The notes: a model not told the origin generated them from the sequence alone. A stretch of 64,000 nt of DNA from Mycobacterium sp. (GCA_003987775.1 RXJD01000016.1:41947-105946), one strand, 5' to 3'. Numbered from the stretch's first letter, positions 27,964 through 37,377 are shown. Program-made: numbers and translations.

Positions 27964-30135
27964 ATGGCCGACAGAGTGAGTGGTTCCCCGGGCGCGAGCA
28001 CGGCCCCCACCGCATCGGGTCCGGACGGCATCCGCAACGTCGTCCTGGTCGGACCCTCCGGCGGCGGCAAGACCACCCTGGTCGAGGCGCTACTCGTCGC
28101 TGCCGGAGTGTTGTCCCGGCCCGGGTCGGTCACCGACGGCAGCACGGTCTGCGACTTCGACGACGCCGAAATCCGCCAGCAACGGTCGGTGGGTGTCGCG
28201 GTGGCGTCCCTGGCGCACGCCGGCGTCAAGGTGAACCTGGTGGACACACCCGGATACGCCGACTTCGTCGGCGAACTGCGCGCCGGACTGCGTGCCGCCG
28301 ACTGCGCCCTGTTCGTCATCGCCGCCAACGAGGGCGTCGATGAGCCCACCAAGTCGCTGTGGCAGGAGTGCAGCCAGGTCGGGATGCCCCGCGCGGTGGT
28401 CATCACCAAGCTCGACCACGCCCGCGCCAACTATGGCGAGGCGCTCGATGCCGCGCAGAACGTGTTCGGCGACAAAGTTTTACCGCTGTACCTGCCGACC
28501 GGCTCACCCGTGTCGGGCTTGATCGGGCTGTTGTCGCAGACTCAGTACAACTACTCCGACGGCAAGCGCACCGAGTCGGAGCCCGACGCCTCCGAAGCCG
28601 ACCGGATCGAGGAAGCCCGCGGCAGCCTGATCGAAGGCATCATCGAGGAGTCCGAGGACGAATCGCTGATGGAGCGCTATCTCGGCGGTGAAGTCATCGA
28701 CGAGTCAGTCCTGATCCAGGATCTGGAGAAGGCGGTGGCCCGCGGGTCGTTCTTCCCGGTCATCCCGGTATGCAGCAGCACCGGTGTGGGCACCTATGAA
28801 CTACTGGAAGTCGCCACCCGAGGCTTCCCTTCGCCCCGCGAACACCCGCTGCCGGAGGTCTTCACACCGCAGGGCGCCACGCACGAGGAATTGGCCTGCG
28901 ACGTCGACGCGCCACTGCTCGCCGAGGTCGTCAAGACGACGTCGGACCCCTACGTCGGCCGGGTCAGCCTGGTCCGGGTGTTCTCCGGGACCATCAAGCC
29001 CGATGCGACGGTCCATGTATCGGGACACTTTTCGTCGTTCTTCGGCAACGGCAGCTCAGGTCCGCACGGGCACGGCAGCACGCACCCCGACCACGACGAA
29101 GACGAGCGGATCGGGGTGCTGTCGTTCCCGCTCGGCAAGCAGCAGCGGCCCGCATCCGCAGTGGTGGCCGGCGACATCTGCGCGATCGGCAAGCTGAGCC
29201 GGGCCGAGACCGGCGACACGCTGTCGGATAAGGCCGAACCGCTGGTGCTCAAGCCGTGGAACATGCCGGAACCGTTGCTGCCGGTCGCGATTCAGGCGCA
29301 CGCCAAGACTGACGAGGACAAACTGTCGGTCGGGCTGGGGCGGTTGGCCGCCGAAGACCCCACACTGCGGATCGAGCAGAACCCGGAGACACACCAGGTG
29401 GTGCTCTGGTGCATGGGTGAGGCCCATGTCGGCGTGGTGCTCGAGGCGTTGTCGAACCGCTACGGCGTCACCGTGGACACCGTCGAATTGCGGGTGCCGT
29501 TGCGAGAGACGCTGGGCGGCAAGGCGAAAGGCCACGGGCGGCACGTCAAGCAGTCCGGTGGCCACGGCCAGTACGCGGTGTGCGACATCGAGGTGGAGCC
29601 GCTACCGGAGGGCGGCGGCTTCGAGTTCGTGGACAAGGTGGTCGGCGGTGCGGTGCCGCGCCAGTTCATCCCGAGCGTGGAGAAGGGCGTCCGGGCGCAA
29701 ATGGAGAAGGGCGTGCACGCCGGCTATCCGATGGTGGACATCCGCGTCACCCTGCTCGACGGCAAGGCGCACAGCGTCGACTCCTCAGACTTCGCGTTCC
29801 AGATGGCGGGCTCGCTGGCCTTGCGCGAGGCGGCGGCCGCGACGAAGGTGATCCTGCTGGAACCGATCGACGAGATCTCGGTGCTGGTGCCCGACGACTA
29901 TGTCGGCGCCGTGATGGGCGACCTGTCCGGCCGTCGGGGCCGGGTGCTGGGGACCGACACCGCCGGCCACGAGCGCACGCTGGTGAAAGCCGAGGTGCCG
30001 CAGGTGGAATTGACCCGCTATGCCGTCGACCTGCGCTCCCTGGCGCACGGTGCGGCATCGTTCACCCGCACGTTCGCCCGCTACGAGCCGATGCCGGAAT
30101 CCGCTGCCGTCAAGGTGAAGGCGACGGCCGGCTGA
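27964..30135 (+). CDS. fusA2: Elongation factor G-like protein FusA2
   Basis: A 723-aa translational GTPase homologue. Residues near the N-terminus give G1 (GPSGGGKTT), G3 (DTPGYADF) and G4 (TKLDH). Domains II-V follow, with EF-G-like VGGAVPRQFIPSVEKGVR. ATG 27964 is preceded by GGAGG. A His/Gly-rich insertion (about residues 360-385, near SSGPHGHGSTHPDHDEDE) replaces ordinary domain II sequence. Mycobacterial FusA2 is a non-essential EF-G paralogue with no elongation activity shown; possible roles in ribosome recycling or stress are inferred. Confidence 0.93.
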   Translation: MADRVSGSPGASTAPTASGPDGIRNVVLVGPSGGGKTTLVEALLVAAGVLSRPGSVTDGSTVCDFDDAEIRQQRSVGVAVASLAHAGVKVNLVDTPGYADFVGELRAGLRAADCALFVIAANEGVDEPTKSLWQECSQVGMPRAVVITKLDHARANYGEALDAAQNVFGDKVLPLYLPTGSPVSGLIGLLSQTQYNYSDGKRTESEPDASEADRIEEARGSLIEGIIEESEDESLMERYLGGEVIDESVLIQDLEKAVARGSFFPVIPVCSSTGVGTYELLEVATRGFPSPREHPLPEVFTPQGATHEELACDVDAPLLAEVVKTTSDPYVGRVSLVRVFSGTIKPDATVHVSGHFSSFFGNGSSGPHGHGSTHPDHDEDERIGVLSFPLGKQQRPASAVVAGDICAIGKLSRAETGDTLSDKAEPLVLKPWNMPEPLLPVAIQAHAKTDEDKLSVGLGRLAAEDPTLRIEQNPETHQVVLWCMGEAHVGVVLEALSNRYGVTVDTVELRVPLRETLGGKAKGHGRHVKQSGGHGQYAVCDIEVEPLPEGGGFEFVDKVVGGAVPRQFIPSVEKGVRAQMEKGVHAGYPMVDIRVTLLDGKAHSVDSSDFAFQMAGSLALREAAAATKVILLEPIDEISVLVPDDYVGAVMGDLSGRRGRVLGTDTAGHERTLVKAEVPQVELTRYAVDLRSLAHGAASFTRTFARYEPMPESAAVKVKATAG

Positions 30136-30140
30136 CAACG

Positions 30141-31658
30141 TCACCCGGGCCGGCCGAAGCGCGCCGACACCGCGCGGCGGTCCAGCGAGCCCTTGGCCGT
30201 GTGCGGCAGGTCCTCGGCTTCCTGGAAGGTGGCGGGAATCTCGAAGGGCGCCAGACGATCCCGGCAGAACTCGGTGAGTTCGCCGGCGGTGGGTGACGCA
30301 CCCCGCGGCACGACGACGGCCGCGACGGCTTCCCCGTACATCGGGTGCGGCACGCCGAAAACGGCCACTTCCAACACATTCGGGTGAGTGGCGAGGACGC
30401 CTTCGACGCGCTCCGGAGAAATCTTCTCCCCGCCGCGGTTGATGAGTTCCTTGATCCGCCCACGGATGCTGAGGTCACCGGCCTCGGACAGCGTCCCCAG
30501 GTCACCGGTGCGCAACCATCCGTCGGTGAAATTCGCCGCGGTGATCGTGGGATCACCGAGGTAGCCCCGGACCACGGTGGCGCCGCGCAGCCACACTTCG
30601 CCGACCGCGCCCGGCTCGACGGGCTGCCCGTCGTTACCGGCGATGCGGATCTGCGGCCCGGTCGAGCGGCCGACCAGTCCGGTCGAAGCCGCGGGGTTGG
30701 TCTCCTGGTCGATACCGGTGCTCGCCACCTGGTGGGTGGCCTCGGTCATCCCGAAGGCACACACCACGGGCGCGGAGAACTCGGTGTGCAGCGCCTCGGC
30801 CACCTCGGGGGTGAGCGGCGCGCTGCAGGAGCGGATGAAACGCAAAGCGGCGTTGGGCTTTTCCTCTGATGACGCCCGCTCCAGCAGGATCTGGTGAATC
30901 GTCGGCACGGCCGTGTACCAGGTCGCCCGCACCGCGTCGATGTCGTCCCAGAAGGTATGCGCCGAGAACCGTCCCCGGGCGGGCAGCAACACGGTGCCAC
31001 CGGATGCCAGGGTCGCCAGCAACGCGGCGATCAGCCCGTGCCCGTGGTAGAGCGGCATCACCGCGACGGTGGCGTCGCGCGGGCCGAGCTGATATCCGGC
31101 GATGATGGCCCGCACCGACCCGGCGATGTTGTCGTGCGTCCAGGGCACCATCTTGGGCAATCCGGTGGTACCGCCGGTGAACATGATCATCGCGTCGTCG
31201 TCGTGCAGGCCCTCCGGGGAGTCCGTCGCCGGGCCCGGCTCGGTGGACGCGGTCAGGCGCGCCGCGAACGCGCCGTCCAGGGGGGTCACGGTAATCGGCC
31301 ACCACCCGGACTCGTGGTCGTCGACCAGCACGGCACGGGCGCCCGCGGCCTCGCTGCGGGCGCGTTGCTCTGCGACCGGCAGCGCCGGGTCCAGCGGAAC
31401 CACGATCAGGCCCGCGCGCAAGGCCGCCAGCAACCCGACGACGAACTCGGCATTACTGCCCGCACGCAGGGCCACCCGGTCCCCCGGGTTCAGGCCGGCC
31501 CCGGTCAGTTGGGCGGCCAGGTCGTCAGTGAGACGAAGCAGGTCGCGGTAGGTGATCGGGATGCGGTCGTCGGTGACGATGAGCGCGCGCGCATCCGGCG
31601 CGTGGGTGGCTGCCGCTTCGATCAGATCGGTGAAGCGCACATTCTGCACGGAAGTCAT
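30141..31658 (-). CDS. fadD7: Acyl-CoA synthetase FadD7
   Basis: A 505-aa adenylate-forming enzyme. The P-loop is MFTGGTTGLPKM, the A5 core FGMTEATHQ, the A7/A8 region LRTGDLG and GGEKISPERVEGVL, and the C-terminal catalytic lysine AKGSLDRR. It activates a carboxylic acid to its CoA ester. It stands next to oxcA, an oxalyl-CoA decarboxylase homologue, so oxalate is a possible substrate; this is inference from context. Convergent with fusA2 (5-bp gap) and divergent from oxcA. Confidence 0.92.
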   Translation of the reverse strand: MTSVQNVRFTDLIEAAATHAPDARALIVTDDRIPITYRDLLRLTDDLAAQLTGAGLNPGDRVALRAGSNAEFVVGLLAALRAGLIVVPLDPALPVAEQRARSEAAGARAVLVDDHESGWWPITVTPLDGAFAARLTASTEPGPATDSPEGLHDDDAMIMFTGGTTGLPKMVPWTHDNIAGSVRAIIAGYQLGPRDATVAVMPLYHGHGLIAALLATLASGGTVLLPARGRFSAHTFWDDIDAVRATWYTAVPTIHQILLERASSEEKPNAALRFIRSCSAPLTPEVAEALHTEFSAPVVCAFGMTEATHQVASTGIDQETNPAASTGLVGRSTGPQIRIAGNDGQPVEPGAVGEVWLRGATVVRGYLGDPTITAANFTDGWLRTGDLGTLSEAGDLSIRGRIKELINRGGEKISPERVEGVLATHPNVLEVAVFGVPHPMYGEAVAAVVVPRGASPTAGELTEFCRDRLAPFEIPATFQEAEDLPHTAKGSLDRRAVSARFGRPG

Positions 31659-31839
31659 TCACAGCTCCTTCGTCCGTCTCAACGAGAACCCTGCCGGTGC
31701 CGGTCAGCGCTGTCCAATACCGATCCGCTAATAGTCGATAAACAGCGTGAATCACCGGATAGCGACCGGGTCTTGGACACGGCAGCCGAACCGGACGACA
31801 GTGAGTGCCGAGACACCAGCCAAGAGAGGGGCGGCCACC

Positions 31840-33531
31840 ATGACCGAACCGCTGACCGACGGCTTTCACCTGGTGGTGGATGCGCTGAAGGCCAACGATG
31901 TGGACACCATCTACGGGGTCGTGGGCATCCCTATCACCGATCTGGCGCGCACGGCGCAGGACGCCGGCATCAGGTATATCGGCTTTCGTCATGAGGGATC
32001 GGCCGGCAACGCCGCTGCCGCCGCCGGGTTTCTGACGCAGCGCCCCGGTGTGTGCCTGACGACCTCGGGTCCGGGTTTCCTCAACGGCCTGCCCGCATTG
32101 GCGAATGCCACCACGAATTGCTTTCCGATGATTCAGATCTCAGGATCCAGCAGCCGGGCGGTGGTGGATCTGCAGCGCGGTGACTATCAGGACATCGACC
32201 AGCTCAACGCGGCGAGGCCATTCGTCAAGGCGGCCTACCGAATCGCACGCGTCGAGGACGTCGGGCGCGGCGTCGCGCGGGCCGTTCGCGCAGCCCTATC
32301 CGGCCGGCCGGGCGGTGTCTACCTGGACATTCCGGGCGAAGTGCTAGGACAGTCGATGACGCGATCCGCAGCGGCAGAATCGATTTGGCGTGTGGTGGAC
32401 CCCGCGCCCCGCCAGCTGCCGGCGCCCGAGGCGGTCGACCGGGCACTCGACATCCTGGGCCGGGCCGCCAGACCGCTGATCGTGCTGGGCAAAGGCGCCG
32501 CCTATGCCCAGGCGGACAAGGTGATTCGGGAATTCGTCGAAAGCACCGGCATCCCCTACCTGCCGATGTCGATGGCCAAGGGCCTGCTGCCCGACTCGCA
32601 CCCGCAATCGGCCGCGGCCGCTCGTTCGCTGGCCATCTCCCGCGCCGATGTGGTGCTGCTCATCGGTGCCCGACTCAACTGGCTGCTGGGACATGGCGAG
32701 TCACCGCAATGGTCGGCCGACAGCAGGTTCATTCAGGTCGACATCGAGGCGGCGGAGTTCGACAGCAATCAGCCGATCGAGGCGCCGCTGGCGGGTGACA
32801 TCGGATCGGTGATGGCGGCGTTGCGCGATGGCCTTGGCGATCACCCGATCAGCGCGCCAAGCGAATGGGCTGCCGAACTCGCCGAGCGCAAGGCCCGCAA
32901 CGACGCCAAGATGGCCGAGCGGCTCGCCGAGGATCCACACCCGATGCGTTTCTACAACGCGCTGGGCGCCATTCGGACCGTGCTGCAACGTAACCCGGAC
33001 GTCTATGTGGTCAACGAGGGGGCCAACGCGCTGGACCTGACCCGCAATGTCATTGACATGGAACTGCCGCGACACCGGCTGGACACCGGAACCTGGGGCG
33101 TGATGGGCATCGGTATGGGCTACGCCATCGCCGCGGCGGTCCAGACCGGCCGGCCCGTGGTCGCCATCGAGGGCGACAGCGCATTCGGCTTCAGCGGCAT
33201 GGAGATCGAAACCATCTGCCGCTACCGGCTTCCCGTCACCGTCGTCATCCTCAACAACGGCGGCGTGTATCGCGGTGACGAAGCGGGCTCCGGGTCCGAC
33301 CCGGCGCCGACGGTACTGAACTCGGGCGCACGTCACGAGTTGCTCGCAGAGGCGTTTGGCGGCAAGGGATATCACGTGACGAATCCGGAGGAACTGGAAG
33401 CTGCGCTGTCCGAAGCCCTCGATTCAGCCGGACCCGCCCTGATCGACTGCCGGCTCGACCCCGCCGCCGGTGTGGAAAGTGGGCACCTGTCCGCCCTGAA
33501 TCCCAAGAGCGCCGCGACGTCTACGGGTTGA
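31840..33531 (+). CDS. oxcA: Thiamine-diphosphate enzyme, oxalyl-CoA decarboxylase family
   Basis: About 563 aa from ATG 31840, with an AGAGGGG Shine-Dalgarno; GTG 31801 is possible. The activating Glu of the ThDP fold is in FRHEGSAGNAAAAAG. The ThDP/Mg2+ motif is GDSAFGFSGMEIE ending in LNNGG. Family enzymes decarboxylate oxalyl-CoA to formyl-CoA, or cleave 2-hydroxyacyl-CoA. Divergent from fadD7, suggesting acid activation then decarboxylation. It overlaps the convergent oxyS by 11 bases. Corresponds to Rv0118c. Confidence 0.9.
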   Translation: MTEPLTDGFHLVVDALKANDVDTIYGVVGIPITDLARTAQDAGIRYIGFRHEGSAGNAAAAAGFLTQRPGVCLTTSGPGFLNGLPALANATTNCFPMIQISGSSSRAVVDLQRGDYQDIDQLNAARPFVKAAYRIARVEDVGRGVARAVRAALSGRPGGVYLDIPGEVLGQSMTRSAAAESIWRVVDPAPRQLPAPEAVDRALDILGRAARPLIVLGKGAAYAQADKVIREFVESTGIPYLPMSMAKGLLPDSHPQSAAAARSLAISRADVVLLIGARLNWLLGHGESPQWSADSRFIQVDIEAAEFDSNQPIEAPLAGDIGSVMAALRDGLGDHPISAPSEWAAELAERKARNDAKMAERLAEDPHPMRFYNALGAIRTVLQRNPDVYVVNEGANALDLTRNVIDMELPRHRLDTGTWGVMGIGMGYAIAAAVQTGRPVVAIEGDSAFGFSGMEIETICRYRLPVTVVILNNGGVYRGDEAGSGSDPAPTVLNSGARHELLAEAFGGKGYHVTNPEELEAALSEALDSAGPALIDCRLDPAAGVESGHLSALNPKSAATSTG

Positions 33532-34456
33532 GGTTGCGCAGCTGCGCGGCAAAGAACTCGTCGAGTTTGAGGTGCCGGGCCGAGGTGACCAGCGCGCGGG
33601 CCACCGGCGATCCCGGGCCGGATGCGTTGGTGGCCAGCCCGATCAGCGCTCGCGGTGCGGGATCGGTCAACTCGACAGCCCGGATCTCGCCGCGGGTCGG
33701 TGTCATCCAGAGCCAGGTATGCGGCACGACGGTGGCCCAGTTGCCGTTCGCCACTTGCGCGAACAAGGAAGCAACGGAATCCGTCTCGACCTGGGGGTGC
33801 ACCGTGACGTCATGTTCGGCGAACGCCGCGTCGATGACCTGCCGGTCGCGCATGTCGGTGGTGAGCAGGGCCAGTGGCAGCTGCGCCGCGTCCGGCCAGC
33901 GCAGCGTGGATGCGCCCGGCGGCAGCATGTCCGATCGCGCCAACAGCACATACTGTTCCTCGTAGAGCGGCAGGAGTGCCACATCCTGGCTGTCCCTGAC
34001 GTCCGCCGGATGCGCGATGACGGCGTCGAGCTCGAATTCGTGCAGGCGCCGGTACAGTTCGGTCGTGGCCAGCCGGGAGCTGATCTGCACCTTTGCCAAG
34101 GGGTGGGCCGAGCAAAAGGCCGACAGCACCAGGGACGCCGTCGTGGACGCGGTCGGCACGGTGCCCAGCCGCAGCGTTCCGGTAATGCCGGACTGCACCG
34201 CGTGCACCTCGGCCTTGAACGCGTCGTGCTCGGCCAGAATCCGCTTTGCCCACACCACCAATCGCTCCCCCTCGGGGGTCAGCCCCTCGAAACTGTGGCC
34301 GCGATTGATCAGCGTCACATTGAGTTCTCGCTCAAGCTTGGCAATTGCCGCCGACAGCGCTGGTTGGGAGACGTAACACTTCTCGGCGGCGCGGGCGAAA
34401 TGGCGTTCCTGGGCCACTGCGACGAAGTACTCCAGCTGGCGGAAGAGCACCCGCAC
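33521..34456 (-). CDS. oxyS: LysR-family regulator OxyS
   Basis: A 311-aa LysR-type regulator. Its helix-turn-helix is EYFVAVAQERHFARAAEKCYVSQPALSAAI (about residues 9-38), followed by a linker helix and a two-lobe periplasmic-binding-like effector domain. The mycobacterial OxyS (Rv0117) has been described as an oxidative-stress regulator repressing katG. Convergent with oxcA and divergent from ldtA as in M. tuberculosis, so oxcA, fadD7 or ldtA may be targets. Confidence 0.9.
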   Translation of the reverse strand: MRVLFRQLEYFVAVAQERHFARAAEKCYVSQPALSAAIAKLERELNVTLINRGHSFEGLTPEGERLVVWAKRILAEHDAFKAEVHAVQSGITGTLRLGTVPTASTTASLVLSAFCSAHPLAKVQISSRLATTELYRRLHEFELDAVIAHPADVRDSQDVALLPLYEEQYVLLARSDMLPPGASTLRWPDAAQLPLALLTTDMRDRQVIDAAFAEHDVTVHPQVETDSVASLFAQVANGNWATVVPHTWLWMTPTRGEIRAVELTDPAPRALIGLATNASGPGSPVARALVTSARHLKLDEFFAAQLRNLNP

Positions 34457-34633
34457 CTCCTGGTGGCCGTGGGCACGATCCCGCTGAGGCTAACGCGTGC
34501 GTCCCGGCCGGGCCAGTCTGGCGCTGCGCTCCGTCCCCGCTACGGCGAAATTGTTTGCTATGGCCCGCGGTCCCGGGATAGCCCCTAGAATGACGGAGTC
34601 GTGTTTATCGCACCGTCCCGAAGGGTGAAGGCC

Positions 34634-35389
34634 ATGCGTCGAGCGGTTCGTTATCTGTTTGTCGTGGTGGCCAGCGCGACAATGGCCGCGGCCGGGTCGG
34701 GCAGCCCGGCCACCGGCGCCGTCCCGGTACCCCACCCCGTGCCCGGCGTCGCCTCGATTTTCCCGTCCAACGGCGCGGTAGTGGGGGTGGGAGCCCCCGT
34801 CGAGGTGACCTTCACTGCCCCGGTCCTCGATCACCGTGCCGCCGAGCGGTCCATCCACATCGGCTCGCCGTCGAACATGACCGGTCACTTCCGCTGGCTC
34901 GACGGCAACCTCGTGCAGTGGGTTCCAGACCGGTACTGGCCCGCGCACAGCCACGTGTCGGTGGGCGTGCAGGAACTGACCGAAGGCTTCGAGACCGGTG
35001 ACGAACTGCTCGGTGTGGCAAGCATCTCCGCGCACACCTTCACCGTCAGCCGCAACGGCGAGGTGCTGCGCACCATGCCGGCCTCGATGGGTAAGCCGAG
35101 CCGCCCCACGCCGATCGGGAACTTCAACGCCATGTCCAAAGAGCGCACCGTCGTGATGGACTCGCGGACGATCGGCATCCCGCTGAACTCCTCCGACGGA
35201 TACCTGATCACCGCCTCATACGCGGTTCGCGTCACATCGAGTGGCGTGTACGTGCATTCGGCGCCGTGGTCGGTGGGCCAGCAGGGCTATGCGAACGTCA
35301 GCCATGGCTGCATCAACCTCAGTCCGGACAACGCCGCCTGGTACTTCAACCAGGTCAACATCGGCGATCCCATCGACGTGGTGGCGTAA
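34634..35389 (+). CDS. ldtA: L,D-transpeptidase LdtMt1-type
   Basis: A 251-aa exported enzyme that forms 3-3 cross-links in peptidoglycan and is inhibited by carbapenems. It has an N-terminal signal/anchor (residues 5-22), an Ig-like domain (ASIFPSNGAVVGVGAPVEVTF), then a YkuD catalytic domain with YVHSAPW and SHGCINLS, nucleophile Cys226. Length and cysteine number equal M. tuberculosis LdtMt1 (Rv0116c). ATG 34634 has a GAAGGGTGAAGG ribosome site; GTG 34601 close to TAGAAT (34586-34591) could be a leaderless alternative. Confidence 0.94.
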   Translation: MRRAVRYLFVVVASATMAAAGSGSPATGAVPVPHPVPGVASIFPSNGAVVGVGAPVEVTFTAPVLDHRAAERSIHIGSPSNMTGHFRWLDGNLVQWVPDRYWPAHSHVSVGVQELTEGFETGDELLGVASISAHTFTVSRNGEVLRTMPASMGKPSRPTPIGNFNAMSKERTVVMDSRTIGIPLNSSDGYLITASYAVRVTSSGVYVHSAPWSVGQQGYANVSHGCINLSPDNAAWYFNQVNIGDPIDVVA

Positions 35390-35392
35390 GGC

Positions 35393-37033
35393 TCACCCCA
35401 CTCCGGCCTGGACGATCTTCACCACCACCAGCACCACGGCGACCACCAGGTAGGCCCGCAGGGTGAACAGGCCCGCGCGCCGCGTGGGTGACATCACCGG
35501 GCGCTCGAGTGTCGCGAGATCCGGTGTCTGCCAATAGTTGAGGTCCTGCGCGCGCTCCGCGTGGGTCAGCCGCGGCGTCGGGTCCCGACGATTCGAGAGG
35601 ACCGTGACGACACCCCCGAGAATGCCAACCAACACACCGGCACCCATCCCGATCCCGATGGTCGACGTCGACAGCCGCGGAAACAGGGTCGCGGCCGTCA
35701 ACGCCAGCGACAGCAGTACCAGACTCCACACGATGGTCCAGGCAACGATGTTCTGCCGCAGGCTGTTTGACCACGGCCCCAGCAACGTGCGGTCGTTGCA
35801 GAGCAACACCAGGAACACGGTGGCCGACGGCAGCACCACACCCGCCAGAGCCTGCACGCCCTGCGTGATCAGGCCCAGCACATGGTCCGGGCTGAACGCG
35901 ACGGCCGCCGACACGGCGAGCAGCAGCGCGTAACCGCCGTAAAACCATGGCGCCTCGGTGATCTTCCAGTGCAACGAATGCCGCTTGCCGAGTGCGTCGC
36001 CGACGGCGTACGTGGTGGCCAGCCCGATCGCGTTGGCGCCGATCAGTGATGCGTCGAGCAGGATGACCGCGAACAACACGCCGACGGTCCTGCTGCAGTG
36101 CTGAGCCAGACCCGCGGCCACCGCACCTGCGTCGGTGAAGTTGCCGGCATCGGGGGTTCCCGCCAATCCGAAGGCGGTCACCGCCATCAGAGCCGTCGCC
36201 CCGACCACCACGACGACGATGCCCAGCGCGAGATCGGCACGCGCGTAAGGGATCCAGCGCGTGGTGATGCGCTTGTCCACCACGTTTGACTGCTGGAAGT
36301 ACAACTGCCAGGGCGCCACCGTCGTGCCCACGATCGCGACGACCAACAGCAGCACCGTCGAGTTGAGCCCGCCCGGGAACTGCGGCGTCAGCCCGCCGAT
36401 TGTGGCGGTCCAGGTCGGACGCACCAGCAGCGCCATCGGGATGATCACCACGTTCACCGCAATCAGCAGGAACATCAACGCTTCCCAGCGGCGGAACGAT
36501 CCCCCGGCCACCACCGCGAACAGCAACACGGCGGCGGCGGGGATCGCGACGCTCTTCGGGCAACCCAGGAACCCGAGCGCCAGCGACACACCGATGAACT
36601 CGGTGACGATCGTCAGTGCGTTGAGCAGCAACAGATCACCGACGCTGAATGCGCCCCAGAACTTCCCGAACCGCTGAAAGATCAAGCGTGCGTGCCCAAC
36701 TCGGGTGACCACGCCCAGCCGCAGCGCCATCTCCTGGTTGACGTACAGCACCGGAACCAGCAGCGCCAGCGTCCACAACAGGGCCATCCCGTAGTTCTGG
36801 CCGGCCTGCGCGTAGGTCGCGACGCCACCGGCGTCGTTGTCCCCGACCATCGCGATCAGGCCGGGACCGCTGATGACCAGCAGAGTCCGCAGCCGACGCC
36901 AGCGTCCGTTGACGTGGCCGTCGCGGCCGATACGGCCGAAGGCACCGACGATGTCGCCGGTGTGCGCGCGATCCAGCACCGAAGGTTCGGCCACCGCGGG
37001 CAGCACTGGACGAGGGCTTGAGAGCGACGTCAT
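35393..37033 (-). CDS. NRAMP-family divalent cation transporter, probably magnesium (NRMT-like)
   Basis: A 546-aa protein with about eleven membrane segments and a long cytosolic N-terminus (residues 1-50). The first helix has GPGLIAMVGDNDAGGVATY, where ordinary NRAMP proteins have a DPGN motif. The sixth helix has VGTTVAPWQLYF (236-247), where manganese/iron NRAMPs have a methionine in MPH. Loss of that methionine is the mark of NRAMP-related magnesium transporters. An M-box Mg2+ riboswitch precedes it on the same strand, which supports Mg2+ import. A 41-aa ORF ends 4 bases upstream. Confidence 0.85.
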   Translation of the reverse strand: MTSLSSPRPVLPAVAEPSVLDRAHTGDIVGAFGRIGRDGHVNGRWRRLRTLLVISGPGLIAMVGDNDAGGVATYAQAGQNYGMALLWTLALLVPVLYVNQEMALRLGVVTRVGHARLIFQRFGKFWGAFSVGDLLLLNALTIVTEFIGVSLALGFLGCPKSVAIPAAAVLLFAVVAGGSFRRWEALMFLLIAVNVVIIPMALLVRPTWTATIGGLTPQFPGGLNSTVLLLVVAIVGTTVAPWQLYFQQSNVVDKRITTRWIPYARADLALGIVVVVVGATALMAVTAFGLAGTPDAGNFTDAGAVAAGLAQHCSRTVGVLFAVILLDASLIGANAIGLATTYAVGDALGKRHSLHWKITEAPWFYGGYALLLAVSAAVAFSPDHVLGLITQGVQALAGVVLPSATVFLVLLCNDRTLLGPWSNSLRQNIVAWTIVWSLVLLSLALTAATLFPRLSTSTIGIGMGAGVLVGILGGVVTVLSNRRDPTPRLTHAERAQDLNYWQTPDLATLERPVMSPTRRAGLFTLRAYLVVAVVLVVVKIVQAGVG

Positions 37034-37036
37034 GCC

Positions 37037-37162
37037 CTAGACCGCCAGCACCGCAAGGGGGCTCCGCGCTACGTAGGCGTCGGCGCGCTCTTGGGCGGTC
37101 ATGTGCAGCGAAGCCTTCAATGCGCCGGCCCAGCGGCGAATGGCGAAAGTCACGTTGGTCAT
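37037..37162 (-). CDS. 41-aa small ORF between the M-box riboswitch and the transporter
   Basis: ATG 37162 is preceded by CAGGAG at a normal distance. The product begins MTNVTFAIRRWAGALKASLH and ends ADAYVARSPLAVLAV. A basic amphipathic segment is followed by an acidic one. Its TAG stop is 4 bases before the transporter start (GGGC between), so translation of the two is probably coupled; the transporter has no good ribosome site of its own. I do not recognise a family. It could be a structural small protein or a leader that couples ribosomes to the transporter start. Confidence 0.55.
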   Translation of the reverse strand: MTNVTFAIRRWAGALKASLHMTAQERADAYVARSPLAVLAV

Positions 37163-37345
37163 TGGACTACTCCTGACGGATAGCCCGACTGGCTCGCGTC
37201 TGGCGCGCGGCAGTATCTCAGCCGGCGGATATGCCGGAGCCGGATCGGGACAGGATGGATTTCAGATACGGACTATCGCCGGGACTCATCTCGCCCTCAC
37301 CCCCTCACGGCCAGGACACACGCGGGTGTCACCATATCCACCACA

Positions 37346-37377
37346 GAGAGACGCGAACGCCCGACAGAACGTCGAGC
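37346..37377 (-). terminator. Candidate expression-platform hairpin of the M-box
   Basis: On the minus strand GCTCGAC (37377-37371) pairs with GTCGGGC (37365-37359) around GTTCT, followed by a pyrimidine-rich GTTCGCGTCTCTCT. It begins directly at the 3' side of the riboswitch closing stem, where a magnesium-stabilised structure would free a terminator. The stem has seven pairs including one wobble, so it is weak. The remaining leader (37163-37345) holds other small hairpins and two mini-ORFs that I do not claim as genes. Confidence 0.35.

Noticed and set aside
31659-31839. LysR-type box in the fadD7-oxcA divergent gap
   Set aside because: The patch CTAATAGTCGATAAACAG is AT-rich but has no clear T-N11-A dyad; an OxyS site here would be a guess.
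37218-37289. 23-codon mini-ORF in the leader between the M-box and the small ORF (minus strand)
   Set aside because: A ribosome site is plausible but length and composition give no support; without conservation data it cannot be called.
37297-37335. 12-codon mini-ORF just after the M-box (minus strand)
   Set aside because: GGTGG precedes the ATG, but such short frames are expected by chance in GC-rich leaders.
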